A DNA stretch of 64,000 nt. Source: Lachnospira eligens. Lineage in GTDB: Bacteria > Bacillota > Clostridia > Lachnospirales > Lachnospiraceae. Under the pieces are notes generated by a model. That model was not told the origin of the DNA, ran no database searches, and saw nothing but the letters and a program-made list of their open reading frames with translations. The stretch spans positions 65,876 through 129,875 of the forward strand of contig NZ_WKRD01000008.1 of the NCBI RefSeq assembly GCF_009680455.1, read 5' to 3'. The position numbers and the translations under genes were made by a program. Of this stretch, positions 41,081 to 49,561 are shown in pieces; the first letter of the stretch is position 1; each line of letters opens with the position of its first letter.

Positions 41081-42820
41081 ATGAACACATTAGTAATCGT
41101 GCTTATCGCGGCAGTTGTACTTTTTGGTGCATACATGGTTTATGGCCGTTGGTTAGCAAAGAAATGGGGTATCGACCCTAAGGCAGAGACACCAGCCGTT
41201 AAATATAACGACGGTAAGGATTTCGTTCCAACTAATGGCTGGACAGTTTTCAGTCATCAGTTCTCATCAATCGCAGGAGCAGGTCCTGTAACAGGTGCTA
41301 TTCAGGCAGCAGCATTTGGATGGTTACCAGTTTTACTCTGGATCCTCATCGGTGGTGTATTCTTCGGAGCAGTTACAGACTTTGGTGCACTTTATGCTTC
41401 AGTTAAGAATGAAGGTAAGTCAATGGGTATGATCATTGAGAAGTACATCGGTAAGTTTGGCCGTAAGATTTTCTTACTTTTCTGCTGGTTATTCACACTT
41501 ATCGTTATTGCAGCATTTGCAGATATGGTTGCAGGTACATTTAATGCTTACACAGTAAATGCTGATGGTGCTACTGTTTTATCAGCAGCAGCTAAGACAA
41601 ATGGTTCAGCTGGTATGGTATCTATCATGTTTATGGTATTTGCCGTAGTATTCGGTCTTATCCAGAAGAAGTTAAATCTTTCAGGCTGGAAAGAAGCAGT
41701 ACTTGGTATTGTGTTTATTATCGCAGCATTTGCTGTTGGTATGTTCTTCCCACTTGAGTTCAACAAAGATGTATGGAGTTATATCACATTTGTATATATC
41801 TTCTTCGCTGCAGTTATGCCAATGTGGTTAATGAAGCAGCCTCGTGACTATATGACAACATTCATGTTCATCTGCATGATCGTAGGTGCAGCAGTTGGTC
41901 TTGTAGTTGCACATCCTTCAATGAATCTTCCTGTATATACAGGATTCAATAATGCAAAGCTTGGAACAATGTTCCCAATTCTTTTCGTAACTGTTGCCTG
42001 CGGTGCTGTTTCTGGTTTCCACAGCCTTGTATCTTCTGGTACATCTTCTAAGACAGTTGAGAACGAGAAGGATATGCTTAAGGTTGGTTACGGCGCAATG
42101 GTACTTGAGAGTTTACTTGCAGTACTTGCCCTTTGTGTTGCTGGTGCAGCTGCCACTAACGGAGCGCTTCCAGCTAAGACACCATTCGCAATCTTCAGTA
42201 GTGGTGTAGCAGGATTCTTTGAAATGTTTGGTGTTCCAGTACATTTTGCAACAGTATTCATGACAATGTGTGTATCTGCTCTTGCTCTTACATCACTTGA
42301 TGCAGTTGCCCGTATCGGTCGTATGAGTTTCCAGGAACTCTTCAGCGTAGATGATATGGAACATGCAGAAGGATGGAGAAAGTTATTGTGCAATACATAC
42401 TTCTCAACAATCGTAACATTAGTATGTGGATTCATCCTTACTAAGATTGGATATGCAAATATCTGGCCATTATTTGGTTCAGCTAACCAGTTATTAAGCG
42501 CTCTTGTAATTCTTACACTCTGCGTATTCTTAAAGGTTACAGGACGAAGCAACAAAATGCTTTTCCCTCCTCTTATCATCATGCTTTGTGTAACATTTAC
42601 AGCACTTGTACAGAGAACAATTGCAATGGTTAAGGCTATCAAGTTAGCAGCTTCTGTTACAATTCCTGCTGGACAGACATCTTGGGGAAGCGTATTCATC
42701 GCTAACGGACTTCAGCTTATAATTGCTATACTCCTTATTGTACTTGGTGTAATCATCGTAGTTAACTCAGTAAAGAGCTATGCAAAGAGCGAGAAGAACT
42801 CTGAGAAGACAGTAGCTTAA
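41081..42820 (+). CDS. cstA: CstA-family carbon-starvation/peptide transporter
   Basis: A 579-residue membrane protein with about 16 helices. Family marks are the N-terminal YGRWLAKKWGIDPKAETPA, the motif VFSHQFSSIAGAGPVTGAIQ, and FHSLVSSGTSSKTVENE. CstA proteins import peptides or pyruvate in starving cells. Control by a T-box means that expression follows shortage of one amino acid, which fits peptide or amino acid uptake here. The codons are those of a highly expressed gene. It ends before a shared terminator with the convergent GH28 gene. Confidence 0.93.
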   Translation: MNTLVIVLIAAVVLFGAYMVYGRWLAKKWGIDPKAETPAVKYNDGKDFVPTNGWTVFSHQFSSIAGAGPVTGAIQAAAFGWLPVLLWILIGGVFFGAVTDFGALYASVKNEGKSMGMIIEKYIGKFGRKIFLLFCWLFTLIVIAAFADMVAGTFNAYTVNADGATVLSAAAKTNGSAGMVSIMFMVFAVVFGLIQKKLNLSGWKEAVLGIVFIIAAFAVGMFFPLEFNKDVWSYITFVYIFFAAVMPMWLMKQPRDYMTTFMFICMIVGAAVGLVVAHPSMNLPVYTGFNNAKLGTMFPILFVTVACGAVSGFHSLVSSGTSSKTVENEKDMLKVGYGAMVLESLLAVLALCVAGAAATNGALPAKTPFAIFSSGVAGFFEMFGVPVHFATVFMTMCVSALALTSLDAVARIGRMSFQELFSVDDMEHAEGWRKLLCNTYFSTIVTLVCGFILTKIGYANIWPLFGSANQLLSALVILTLCVFLKVTGRSNKMLFPPLIIMLCVTFTALVQRTIAMVKAIKLAASVTIPAGQTSWGSVFIANGLQLIIAILLIVLGVIIVVNSVKSYAKSEKNSEKTVA

Positions 42821-42850
42821 TTGGTAAATATAATAAGCTATACATAATAA

Positions 42851-42888
42851 AATATACCGGGGCAGTTATTCTGCTCCGGTATGTTTTG
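42851..42888. terminator. Bidirectional terminator between cstA and the GH28 gene
   Basis: ATACCGGGGCAG (42853-42864) pairs with CTGCTCCGGTAT (42871-42882) with one G-T pair. The stop codon of the GH28 gene lies inside the loop and right arm. Confidence 0.85.
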
Positions 42889-44101
42889 TCTTATCGGAAG
42901 GTGTTCCGATTTCTTCTATTATATTGTCGTCAATCTGGATATCTGCGAGAGTGTATTGTTTTGGTGCTTCTTTTATGTTGCGGAAAACGTTACAAGTGCA
43001 GGTACTCTTTCTTATTATAATATGTCTTGCAATGGAGGCTGGTATATCTGCGCAGCCTTTATTATCATAGAACTGTGTCCATGGGTTGATGTTTATGAAG
43101 TTAAATATCTGTCCTCTGATATCTTCCAATGTAATATATTCATATATCTGTGGCGTGTCGGGACGCATTTTCAGCCAGAGCAGATTGTAACCTGAGTCGA
43201 CCTTGATGTGACGCATTATTATATTCTTATTGTGTATGGATTCTGAGCCGCATGTAAGGCATCCATGGCAGAATTCAAATGTGCAGTCCTCAATAATTAT
43301 GCGTTCATTAGCACCATTGTCCGGGTCGTTGTCAGCAAATGGTCCTTTGCCGCCTTTTAAAGCAACTGCGTCATCATTTACATTAATTGTGCAGCCTTTA
43401 ATAAGAATATCAGTGCAGGCGTCAATGTCTATTGCGTCAGTGCTAGGTGCTTTGACAGGCGCAGAGGGGCTTGTAATGCGGCAGTTAAGGTAACGTACAT
43501 GAGAACATCTATATAGGTGATTAGTCCAGAACTGCGAATTACAAATGTGCAATCCGGCAACAGTAACATTGGTACAGCCTGACATATAGATAAGCCTTGC
43601 ACGCTGTTCGTCTTTGTTGGTGCAGTCGGGATTCCAGGTTCTTCGCTGCCAGAAGGCTTTCCAGCTTCGTAAGCCGTTACCGTCTATCGTTCCATTACCG
43701 CACAATGTAAAGCCATCGATTCCAGAAGCGTTGATAAGTGCAGTAAAATACTGACAGGTTTCACCTTCTATTCTTGTTTCACAGACCGGATAATCGCTGA
43801 TGTCGTCACTTCCCTTAAGTGTTGCATCGTCTTCAATATATAGATTAACTCCCTGTCTGAAAAATAAAGCTCCAGTCATGTATGTACCATGCGGAATAAC
43901 GATTACACCGCCACCAGCATTGTATACAAGGTCTATCAGCTTCTGGAAATTATCAGTGTATATTCTGCCATCATCATGTATACCATAATCTGTAATAATA
44001 TATTGCTTTCCCAGTTTGGTGAGTTCTGGAATGCTGGTATTGTGAAACCAGCCATCAACAGGAGTTCCGTCTGGGAAAATGTCTGAATGTATAGTGTCCA
44101 T
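42866..44101 (-). CDS. Glycoside hydrolase family 28 (polygalacturonase-like), intracellular
   Basis: A 411-residue right-handed beta-helix hydrolase. The GH28 active-site motifs are visible: NSQFWTNH, the catalytic Asp pair in VNDDAVALKGG, HGCLTCGSES in place of the usual GHGxSxGS, and LKMRPD as the RxK-like substrate site. No signal peptide is present, so it probably acts in the cytoplasm on short galacturonides or rhamnogalacturonan fragments after import. This suggests pectin use. It stands alone apart from a small gene 42 bases upstream. Confidence 0.88.
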   Translation of the reverse strand: MDTIHSDIFPDGTPVDGWFHNTSIPELTKLGKQYIITDYGIHDDGRIYTDNFQKLIDLVYNAGGGVIVIPHGTYMTGALFFRQGVNLYIEDDATLKGSDDISDYPVCETRIEGETCQYFTALINASGIDGFTLCGNGTIDGNGLRSWKAFWQRRTWNPDCTNKDEQRARLIYMSGCTNVTVAGLHICNSQFWTNHLYRCSHVRYLNCRITSPSAPVKAPSTDAIDIDACTDILIKGCTINVNDDAVALKGGKGPFADNDPDNGANERIIIEDCTFEFCHGCLTCGSESIHNKNIIMRHIKVDSGYNLLWLKMRPDTPQIYEYITLEDIRGQIFNFININPWTQFYDNKGCADIPASIARHIIIRKSTCTCNVFRNIKEAPKQYTLADIQIDDNIIEEIGTPSDKTKHTGAE

Positions 44102-44142
44102 ATATATAACTCCGTTTTTATTTGTTAAAAACTGTATTCCTT

Positions 44143-44646
44143 TTAAGCTTCCTGCATCAGAATACTCACAAGATTCTTGTATCTTTTGGTTTTCTCGATT
44201 ATGTCGTCCTGCATGACACCATAATATATGAATATGTCACGCAAAATTTTGTTAAATTCCTTAATTGAGGACTTCTTTCCGGTCACGCCGCCTGTAATAT
44301 AACCAGTGGTAGTTTCTATTTCAATATCCATATGTGCGTCATTATCCTCACGCACATACAGAAACAGGTTAATTTCGCTATTCATGTCATGCTTTATCTG
44401 CTTATACATGAATTTATATTCAGCAGAATTTCTGTCAGCTTCCTTAAATCCCCATTGTTCCTGAACATACTGACATACTTCCTCAATTGCATGATTATCG
44501 TCAAAAGAAATGCTTTTTTCTACCTCAGCTTTTTTTCTTTCATAAAGCATTTTCTTAAACTTATATGCAAAACTGGTTTTCCGGTTTCTTTTAACATATG
44601 CCGATGTTGGTCCATCAAAATTATCATAATCATTTACCCCATTCAT
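44143..44646 (-). CDS. Conserved-looking protein of unknown function
   Basis: A 167-residue soluble protein with no recognised family. It begins with a disordered basic stretch (SAYVKRNRKTSFAYKFKKML). It then has an alpha/beta part with EINLFLYVREDNDAHMDIEI and ends with helices KEFNKILRDIFIYYGVM. AGGTTC before the ATG is a weak ribosome site. It is transcribed toward the GH28 gene and divergent from the padR gene. Confidence 0.6.
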   Translation of the reverse strand: MNGVNDYDNFDGPTSAYVKRNRKTSFAYKFKKMLYERKKAEVEKSISFDDNHAIEEVCQYVQEQWGFKEADRNSAEYKFMYKQIKHDMNSEINLFLYVREDNDAHMDIEIETTTGYITGGVTGKKSSIKEFNKILRDIFIYYGVMQDDIIEKTKRYKNLVSILMQEA

Positions 44647-44727
44647 AAATGAACCTCCAATATAACTTCATATTAATATGATAAAGGTATCGCGGGTAAA
44701 TCACAATATTTTTATAAGAAAAAAATA

Positions 44728-44787
44728 TTGACATAGTGTGTGACATACAGTATGATGAATTAAAATGATAGTGTGTGTGACACACTA
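44728..44787 (+). promoter_or_regulatory. padR promoter with two palindromic operators
   Basis: TTGACA (44728-44733), 17 bp, TATGAT (44751-44756). The perfect palindrome TAGTGTGT-GTG-ACACACTA spans 44769-44787. An imperfect copy, TAGTGTGT-GAC-ATACAGTA, fills the promoter spacer 35 bp upstream. This fits autorepression by the PadR protein encoded next. Confidence 0.7.
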
Positions 44788-44837
44788 CAATCTGATGAAT
44801 ATTGTTGATTTGGATAATTAAGAAGGGAAGAGATTGA

Positions 44838-45173
44838 ATGAATTGCGATGAAATTGTTTCAGGACTGATTCTGGAATTTCGAAGAGGAACACTTATCATG
44901 GTAGTGTTAGCACAGCTAAACAAGCCGATGTATGGGTATTCACTTATAAAAGAATTAGAAGGAAAGGGGATTTCAATAGAAGGGAATACTTTATATCCGC
45001 TACTGAGAAGACTGGAAAGTCAGGGACTTTTAAAAAGTGAATGGGAAACAGATGAAACGAAGCCGAGAAAGTATTACATCATTACAGAAGATGGAAAACT
45101 GGTTTATAAAAAAATTAAAGCACACTGGGAAAAATTTTCCCAGTCAATTAATGCTCTTATGGAGGTGGAATAA
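44838..45173 (+). CDS. PadR-family transcriptional regulator
   Basis: A 111-residue winged-helix regulator with the PadR pattern: LAQLNKPMYGYSLIKELEGK, then GNTLYPLLRRLESQGLLKSEW and PRKYYIITEDG. It is directly followed, with no gap, by a membrane protein whose N-terminal domain resembles the partners of PadR regulators. Candidate operators overlap its promoter. Such pairs usually respond to membrane-active compounds. Confidence 0.93.
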   Translation: MNCDEIVSGLILEFRRGTLIMVVLAQLNKPMYGYSLIKELEGKGISIEGNTLYPLLRRLESQGLLKSEWETDETKPRKYYIITEDGKLVYKKIKAHWEKFSQSINALMEVE

Positions 45174-46166
45174 ATGGTGAAAAATGATTTGATTGAAAGA
45201 TATGTTTATGCAGTTACAAAATATATGAAGGCTGATTTGAAAAAAGATGTATCGGCAGAATTAGAGACAATAATACAAGATATGCTAGAGGAACGATGCG
45301 GAGATGTTATGCCAACTGAACATGATATCAGAGTTGTTCTGACAGAACTGGGAACTCCGGCAGAACTTGCTTCGAAATACAAGAGTGAAACACAGGATTG
45401 TTTAATTGGTCAGCCTTATTACAATCTGTATGTGTATGTACTGAAAATTGTAACGGCATGTGTTATCGGGGGGATGTTACTCGCACAGATTATGGCAGCA
45501 GTGATATCGCATACTATCTGGTATATAGCCATATTCAGGATTATAGGTGGAATTTTTGGCGGTGTATTGACAGGATTTGCATTTGTTACATTGTTGTTTG
45601 CGTTCTTCTATAAAAGAGGAATTAAGGTGGAAGGTTTAAGTAATGGGATAGATAATCTGCCGCCTGTTCCACAGAAAACGAATCAGATTTCAAAAGCAGA
45701 TTCAATTATTGGAATTATCTTTTCAGTTATATTTACTCTTGTATTTCTTGTTTGTCCGCAGATTATATGTATTGCTTTTGTAAAGAATGGTGTCAGTGTG
45801 TATGAACCGCTCTTTAATCTGGAATACATCAGACAAACATGGTATCTGATTCTTGCATTTGGTATCTTAGGTATTGCAAAAGAAAGTGTGAAACTTATTG
45901 ATGGAAGCTATACCCAAAGAGTAATGATTGTTACAATTATTACCAATCTTATTGATGGTTTATTAACATTCATTTGGTTGTTAAACGGAAGAATTATGAA
46001 TTCTGCATTTTTTGATGGAGTTGAGCAGTTATTCGGAGAAAATGCAGAAATGATTTCGAAAATTTTTATGCATTTTAATAAGCTGTTCCTGGCAATTATT
46101 ATTTTTGCATTAGCAATTAACTGTATTGAGACAGTTGTGAAATCAGTTAAATATAGCAGGAAATAA
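45174..46166 (+). CDS. Membrane protein with HAAS-like N-terminal domain
   Basis: A 330-residue protein. Residues 1-75 form a helical cytoplasmic domain (LKKDVSAELETIIQDMLEER, then VVLTELGTPAELASKYK), which is the HAAS/permease-prefix type found next to PadR regulators. Residues of about 85-325 hold six to seven hydrophobic segments with no catalytic motif. GGAGG stands eight bases before its ATG, inside the end of padR. It may be the membrane sensor that feeds a signal to PadR. Function inferred from context only. Confidence 0.75.
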   Translation: MVKNDLIERYVYAVTKYMKADLKKDVSAELETIIQDMLEERCGDVMPTEHDIRVVLTELGTPAELASKYKSETQDCLIGQPYYNLYVYVLKIVTACVIGGMLLAQIMAAVISHTIWYIAIFRIIGGIFGGVLTGFAFVTLLFAFFYKRGIKVEGLSNGIDNLPPVPQKTNQISKADSIIGIIFSVIFTLVFLVCPQIICIAFVKNGVSVYEPLFNLEYIRQTWYLILAFGILGIAKESVKLIDGSYTQRVMIVTIITNLIDGLLTFIWLLNGRIMNSAFFDGVEQLFGENAEMISKIFMHFNKLFLAIIIFALAINCIETVVKSVKYSRK

Positions 46167-46227
46167 GGTAAGAATATAGCAGTTTGTATATATTATTTGC
46201 AGACAGTATAATAAACATTACAGAGCG

Positions 46228-46371
46228 GTTTCAAAAAATGAAAAAATTTAAACTTTTGAAACTGGGGGCCATATGAAAATTATTACATGAGATGCATAAT
46301 TCTTCCTGTTTTCCACATACTACCCATACATTATAAATTATGGAAAGTATGTAAGAATCGGGAGGAATTAT
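46228..46371 (+). promoter_or_regulatory. Two hairpins upstream of spoVT, the second covering its ribosome site
   Basis: The first has arms GTTTCAAAA (46228) and TTTTGAAAC (46254). In the second, ATAATTCTTCC (46296-46306) pairs with GGAGGAATTAT (46361-46371), which is the Shine-Dalgarno site. Inner stems are ACATACT/AGTATGT and CCATA/TATGG. The ribosome site would be closed unless the stem is opened. Confidence 0.7.
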
Positions 46372-46375
46372 TAAT

Positions 46376-46918
46376 ATGAAAGCCACAGGAATTGTAAGAA
46401 GGATAGATGATTTAGGCAGAATTGTCATTCCAAAGGAGATAAGAAGGACACTTCATATAAGGGAAACTGACCCGATGGAGATATTTACGGATGCTGAGGG
46501 GCAGATTATTCTGAAAAAATATTCACCAATAGGAGATATTAGCACATTTGCAGGAAAATATGCAGAATCACTGTCGGATGCGACCGGAATGACAGTATGT
46601 ATAACTGACAGGGAACAGGTTATTGCTGCATCAGGTGACGATAAGAAGAATCTGATGAATAAGCCTGTCACAAAGGAGCTTAATCAGGCAATGGAGGGAA
46701 GATGTACCATTGCTGCAGGTGAAGGAGAGGATGGATTTGTGAAAGTCACTGATGAGGCGCAGTTTAAGCAGGAAATTATGTATCCGATAATATGTCAGGG
46801 AGATGTTTTAGGTACTGTGCTTATGATGTCTATTGACATGAAGCCAAAGTTTACAGATAATGAAAAGAAAATGGTAAAGACGGCAGCTAACTTTTTAGGA
46901 AAGCATATGGAGTCGTAG
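46376..46918 (+). CDS. spoVT: SpoVT-like AbrB/GAF transcriptional regulator
   Basis: A 180-residue regulator. Residues 1-50 are the AbrB swapped-hairpin domain (TGIVRRIDDLGRIVIPKEI, then RETDPMEIF). Residues of about 55-180 form a GAF domain (GMTVCITDREQVIAASG). This is the SpoVT arrangement, which controls late forespore genes in spore formers. It heads the conserved spoVT-rqcP-yabPQ-divIC region. A hairpin hides its ribosome site, suggesting translational control. Confidence 0.9.
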   Translation: MKATGIVRRIDDLGRIVIPKEIRRTLHIRETDPMEIFTDAEGQIILKKYSPIGDISTFAGKYAESLSDATGMTVCITDREQVIAASGDDKKNLMNKPVTKELNQAMEGRCTIAAGEGEDGFVKVTDEAQFKQEIMYPIICQGDVLGTVLMMSIDMKPKFTDNEKKMVKTAANFLGKHMES

Positions 46919-46942
46919 AAAGAGAAGATTAAGGAGAAGAAC

Positions 46943-47182
46943 ATGAGATTAGATAAATATTTAAAAGTATCAAGACTTATAAAGAGAAGGACTGTTGCCA
47001 ACGATGCATGTGATGCAGGAAGAGTAATGGTTAATGACAAGGTTGTGAAGGCATCTTATGATGTTAAAGTCGGAGACATTATTGAAATCCAGTTTGGTAA
47101 CAAGAATGTAAGAGCAAGGGTTACAGATGTCAAGGATACTGTTAAGAAAGAAGAAGCAAAGGAAATGTTTGAATATCTTTAA
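46943..47182 (+). CDS. rqcP: S4-domain RNA-binding protein (RqcP/HslR type)
   Basis: A 79-residue S4-domain protein: MRLDKYLKVSRLIKRRT, then GRVMVNDKVVKASYDVKVGD. In Firmicutes this YabO/RqcP protein binds 50S ribosomes with RqcH and assists alanine tailing during rescue of stalled ribosomes. It is placed as in Bacillus, between spoVT and yabP. AAGGAG stands before the start. Confidence 0.9.
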   Translation: MRLDKYLKVSRLIKRRTVANDACDAGRVMVNDKVVKASYDVKVGDIIEIQFGNKNVRARVTDVKDTVKKEEAKEMFEYL

Positions 47183-47256
47183 TTCAAAGTACCTGTAATC
47201 ATATATTATGGTCATGCATATATTCTCATATAACGGAATATCTATAAGGAGGGTAT

Positions 47257-47541
47257 ATGGAGGAAAAGGTAAGGGTGAAGCGTCCACACAGGCTGAATAT
47301 GGAGGACAGGAAAAGAATTGATTTTACAGGAATAACAGATGTAGTGTCATTTGATCCGGTTAAGGTTGTACTTGAATCTGATTATGGGCATATTACAATC
47401 AAAGGGGAAGGACTGCATGTTAACAGGCTTTCTGTCGAGAAGGGTGAATTAGACCTTGACGGAAGAGTGGATTCTGTATGTTATTCGGAGGCTGGCATGA
47501 AGAATAAGCAGGATTCGTTCATGAGCAGGCTTCTTCGATGA
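47257..47541 (+). CDS. yabP: Sporulation protein YabP
   Basis: A 94-residue protein of the YabP/YqfC family: RPHRLNMEDRKRIDFTGITD, then ITIKGEGLHVNRLSVEKGELDLDG. It is needed for spore coat or cortex stages in Bacillus. GGAGG stands before the ATG. It overlaps yabQ by four bases. Confidence 0.9.
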   Translation: MEEKVRVKRPHRLNMEDRKRIDFTGITDVVSFDPVKVVLESDYGHITIKGEGLHVNRLSVEKGELDLDGRVDSVCYSEAGMKNKQDSFMSRLLR

Positions 47542-47975
47542 TTAATGAGATTATATATTGGGAGCTTTATGCACTTGTGGTAAGCTTCTTTAATGGTGTT
47601 CTGCTTGCATGGATATACGATAATATAAGGGCTTTCAGACGAATTGTACGACATAAAACAGTTGTTTTTATGAGTGTGGAAGATATTATATATGGAATAT
47701 ATGCCGGATTAAGTGTATTTGTGATGTGCTTTAAGGTTGCAGACGGAATTATCCGCGGATTCATAATTATGGGGATTGCTGTGGGGGCATTTCTGTATTT
47801 TAAGTTTTTAAGCAGTTTTTATATAAGGTGGTCAGTAAGAATTATAAAAATTTTACTAAAACCGGCATGTTTTATATTGAAAAATGTGGTGCGTATTATT
47901 ACAATACCAGTAAGAAGCCTTAAAATGTATATGAAACGCAGGAAAGATATGGGTAAGAAGGAAGCACAAGGGTGA
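47538..47975 (+). CDS. yabQ: Spore cortex protein YabQ
   Basis: A 145-residue membrane protein with three to four helices and the YabQ-like start YALVVSFFNGVLLAWIYD and FRRIVRHKTVVFMSVED. It is required for cortex formation in Bacillus. It is coupled to yabP by ATGA and followed by divIC after seven bases. The C-terminus is basic. Confidence 0.85.
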   Translation: MINEIIYWELYALVVSFFNGVLLAWIYDNIRAFRRIVRHKTVVFMSVEDIIYGIYAGLSVFVMCFKVADGIIRGFIIMGIAVGAFLYFKFLSSFYIRWSVRIIKILLKPACFILKNVVRIITIPVRSLKMYMKRRKDMGKKEAQG

Positions 47976-47982
47976 GGAATAT

Positions 47983-48312
47983 ATGAAATTAGAATCTAGA
48001 AGAGAGCGTGCAGAAAGGCTTAAGAAGCAGAGAAGGTCAACGCTGGCAGGAATGATTATTGCAATTATTGTTGTCGTGGCACTTGGCGTTGTTCTGTGGA
48101 GAGGCAAGGCAGGACTTGAAGAAAAGAATGCTGATTATCAGGCTCAGATTACAGAGTTACAATCCAAGATTGATGACGAGAATAAAAGAAGTGATGAATT
48201 GTCTGAATATGAGAAGTATGTCAAGACAAAGAAGTTCGTTGAGGAGATTGCCAAGAATAAATTCGGGCTTATATATCCTGACGAACTGGTGTTTAAGCCT
48301 AATAACAAGTAA
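47983..48312 (+). CDS. divIC: Septum formation initiator DivIC/FtsB family
   Basis: A 109-residue bitopic division protein: basic cytoplasmic start (SRRERAERLKKQRR), one helix (about 22-40), then a periplasm-facing coiled coil (KNADYQAQITELQSKIDDEN) and the closing AKNKFGLIYPDELVFKP. The position after yabQ is as in Bacillus. Confidence 0.9.
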   Translation: MKLESRRERAERLKKQRRSTLAGMIIAIIVVVALGVVLWRGKAGLEEKNADYQAQITELQSKIDDENKRSDELSEYEKYVKTKKFVEEIAKNKFGLIYPDELVFKPNNK

Positions 48313-48329
48313 AATTCATACCAAATATT

Positions 48330-48380
48330 ATGTCGGAGCTGGAAGATTTTTTGAATCTTTCATGCTTCGACATTTTATTT
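48330..48380 (+). terminator. Hairpin terminator after divIC
   Basis: ATGTCG (48330) pairs with CGACAT (48368-48373), with inner GAAGATT/AATCTTTC, followed by TTTTATTT. It separates the sporulation/division genes from the spoIIE-like gene. Confidence 0.75.
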
Positions 48381-48436
48381 ATAAGCAGTCATATATACTT
48401 CACATTGGTGTAGTGCCGGAAAGGAAGTGGATATGA

Positions 48437-49549
48437 ATGAAAAATACATATAAAGATGCCGGATATACTTATACTATTAACCGTCTGCAGGAAACAGCCA
48501 GAACATTCAGAAATCTTGGAGATGCATATGGAGAAACTAATCAGAAGCAGACGGGTTTTAAAAGACAATTGATTCTGGCTGCAGATATATTAGAGGAATG
48601 TGTTGCAATGAATCTTGATGCTAAAGCGCCGGATAAACAGGAGCGCAGGGAATTTGAGCGTAAATGTATGGCAATGGGGATATCTGTTAAGGATATAAAA
48701 CTGGTTGACGGAAAGAGGCGTGAGATACTTGTAACTGCGAAAACATTTATGAAGGGGTGTGTGTCTGAGCGTGTATTAAGAGAAACAGTGAGCAGTGTAT
48801 TTAAGGCAAAATTCTTTTCTAATCAGGACAACAGGGTGATTATAAATGAAGAACCGGACCAGTATGTGTTCTATCAGGAGAATCGTTTCAGGATTCTTTC
48901 AGGTATGGCGAGAAAATGTAAAGAGGAAGAGAATACAAGTGGGGATAACTTCCTGTTAAAGAAGCTGAACTGTGGAAAAATGGTTGCAGCAATTGCAGAT
49001 GGCTGTGGAAGTGGTAAAAGGGCATTTGCAGAGAGCCGTATGGTGATTGAACTTATGGAAAACTGCATTGAAGCAGGATTCGAGGAAAAGACAGCGATTG
49101 ATCTTATTAATTCTGCGTATATTGCGGGAACTACATTTAACAATCCTGTAACTATGGATATGAGTATTATTGACTGTCAGGCGGGAGTTATTAACTGTAT
49201 TAAACTTGGAGCTGTATCCACATTTATAAAAAGAGATAACTGGGTTGAGATTATTAAGTCAACAACGCTTCCGATGGGAGTGTTAGAACAGGTGGACTAC
49301 GATTGTACGACTAAAAAGCTTTATGATGGTAATTATATTATAATGATAAGTGATGGTGTGCTTGATAATCTGTCTGGAATTAATAAGGAGGAACAGATGG
49401 TGGAGATTATTAATAATATAAATGTAAAGAAGCCGGCAGGCATTGCGAAAAAGATTCTTGAGGAGTCCCTGAAGAATAATAATATGGAGGCTTTTGATGA
49501 CTGTACAGTTATGGTACTGGGAGTGTTTGACACTTATGTGAACGTATAA
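48437..49549 (+). CDS. spoIIE: SpoIIE-like PP2C phosphatase lacking the membrane part
   Basis: A 370-residue protein matching only the C-terminal end of SpoIIE. PP2C metal motifs are SGDNF, AAIADGCGSGKRA, SDGVLD and DDCTVM (about 170-365). SpoIIE of Bacillus is about 830 residues with ten N-terminal membrane helices, none of which are present here. It starts at ATG after GGAAAGGAAG, so this is a complete short gene rather than a broken one. In spore formers SpoIIE dephosphorylates SpoIIAA to activate sigma F. Its soluble form suggests an altered or lost role in the septum. It occupies the usual place before tilS. Confidence 0.85.
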   Translation: MKNTYKDAGYTYTINRLQETARTFRNLGDAYGETNQKQTGFKRQLILAADILEECVAMNLDAKAPDKQERREFERKCMAMGISVKDIKLVDGKRREILVTAKTFMKGCVSERVLRETVSSVFKAKFFSNQDNRVIINEEPDQYVFYQENRFRILSGMARKCKEEENTSGDNFLLKKLNCGKMVAAIADGCGSGKRAFAESRMVIELMENCIEAGFEEKTAIDLINSAYIAGTTFNNPVTMDMSIIDCQAGVINCIKLGAVSTFIKRDNWVEIIKSTTLPMGVLEQVDYDCTTKKLYDGNYIIMISDGVLDNLSGINKEEQMVEIINNINVKKPAGIAKKILEESLKNNNMEAFDDCTVMVLGVFDTYVNV

Positions 49550-49561
49550 TATAATTCTCGC

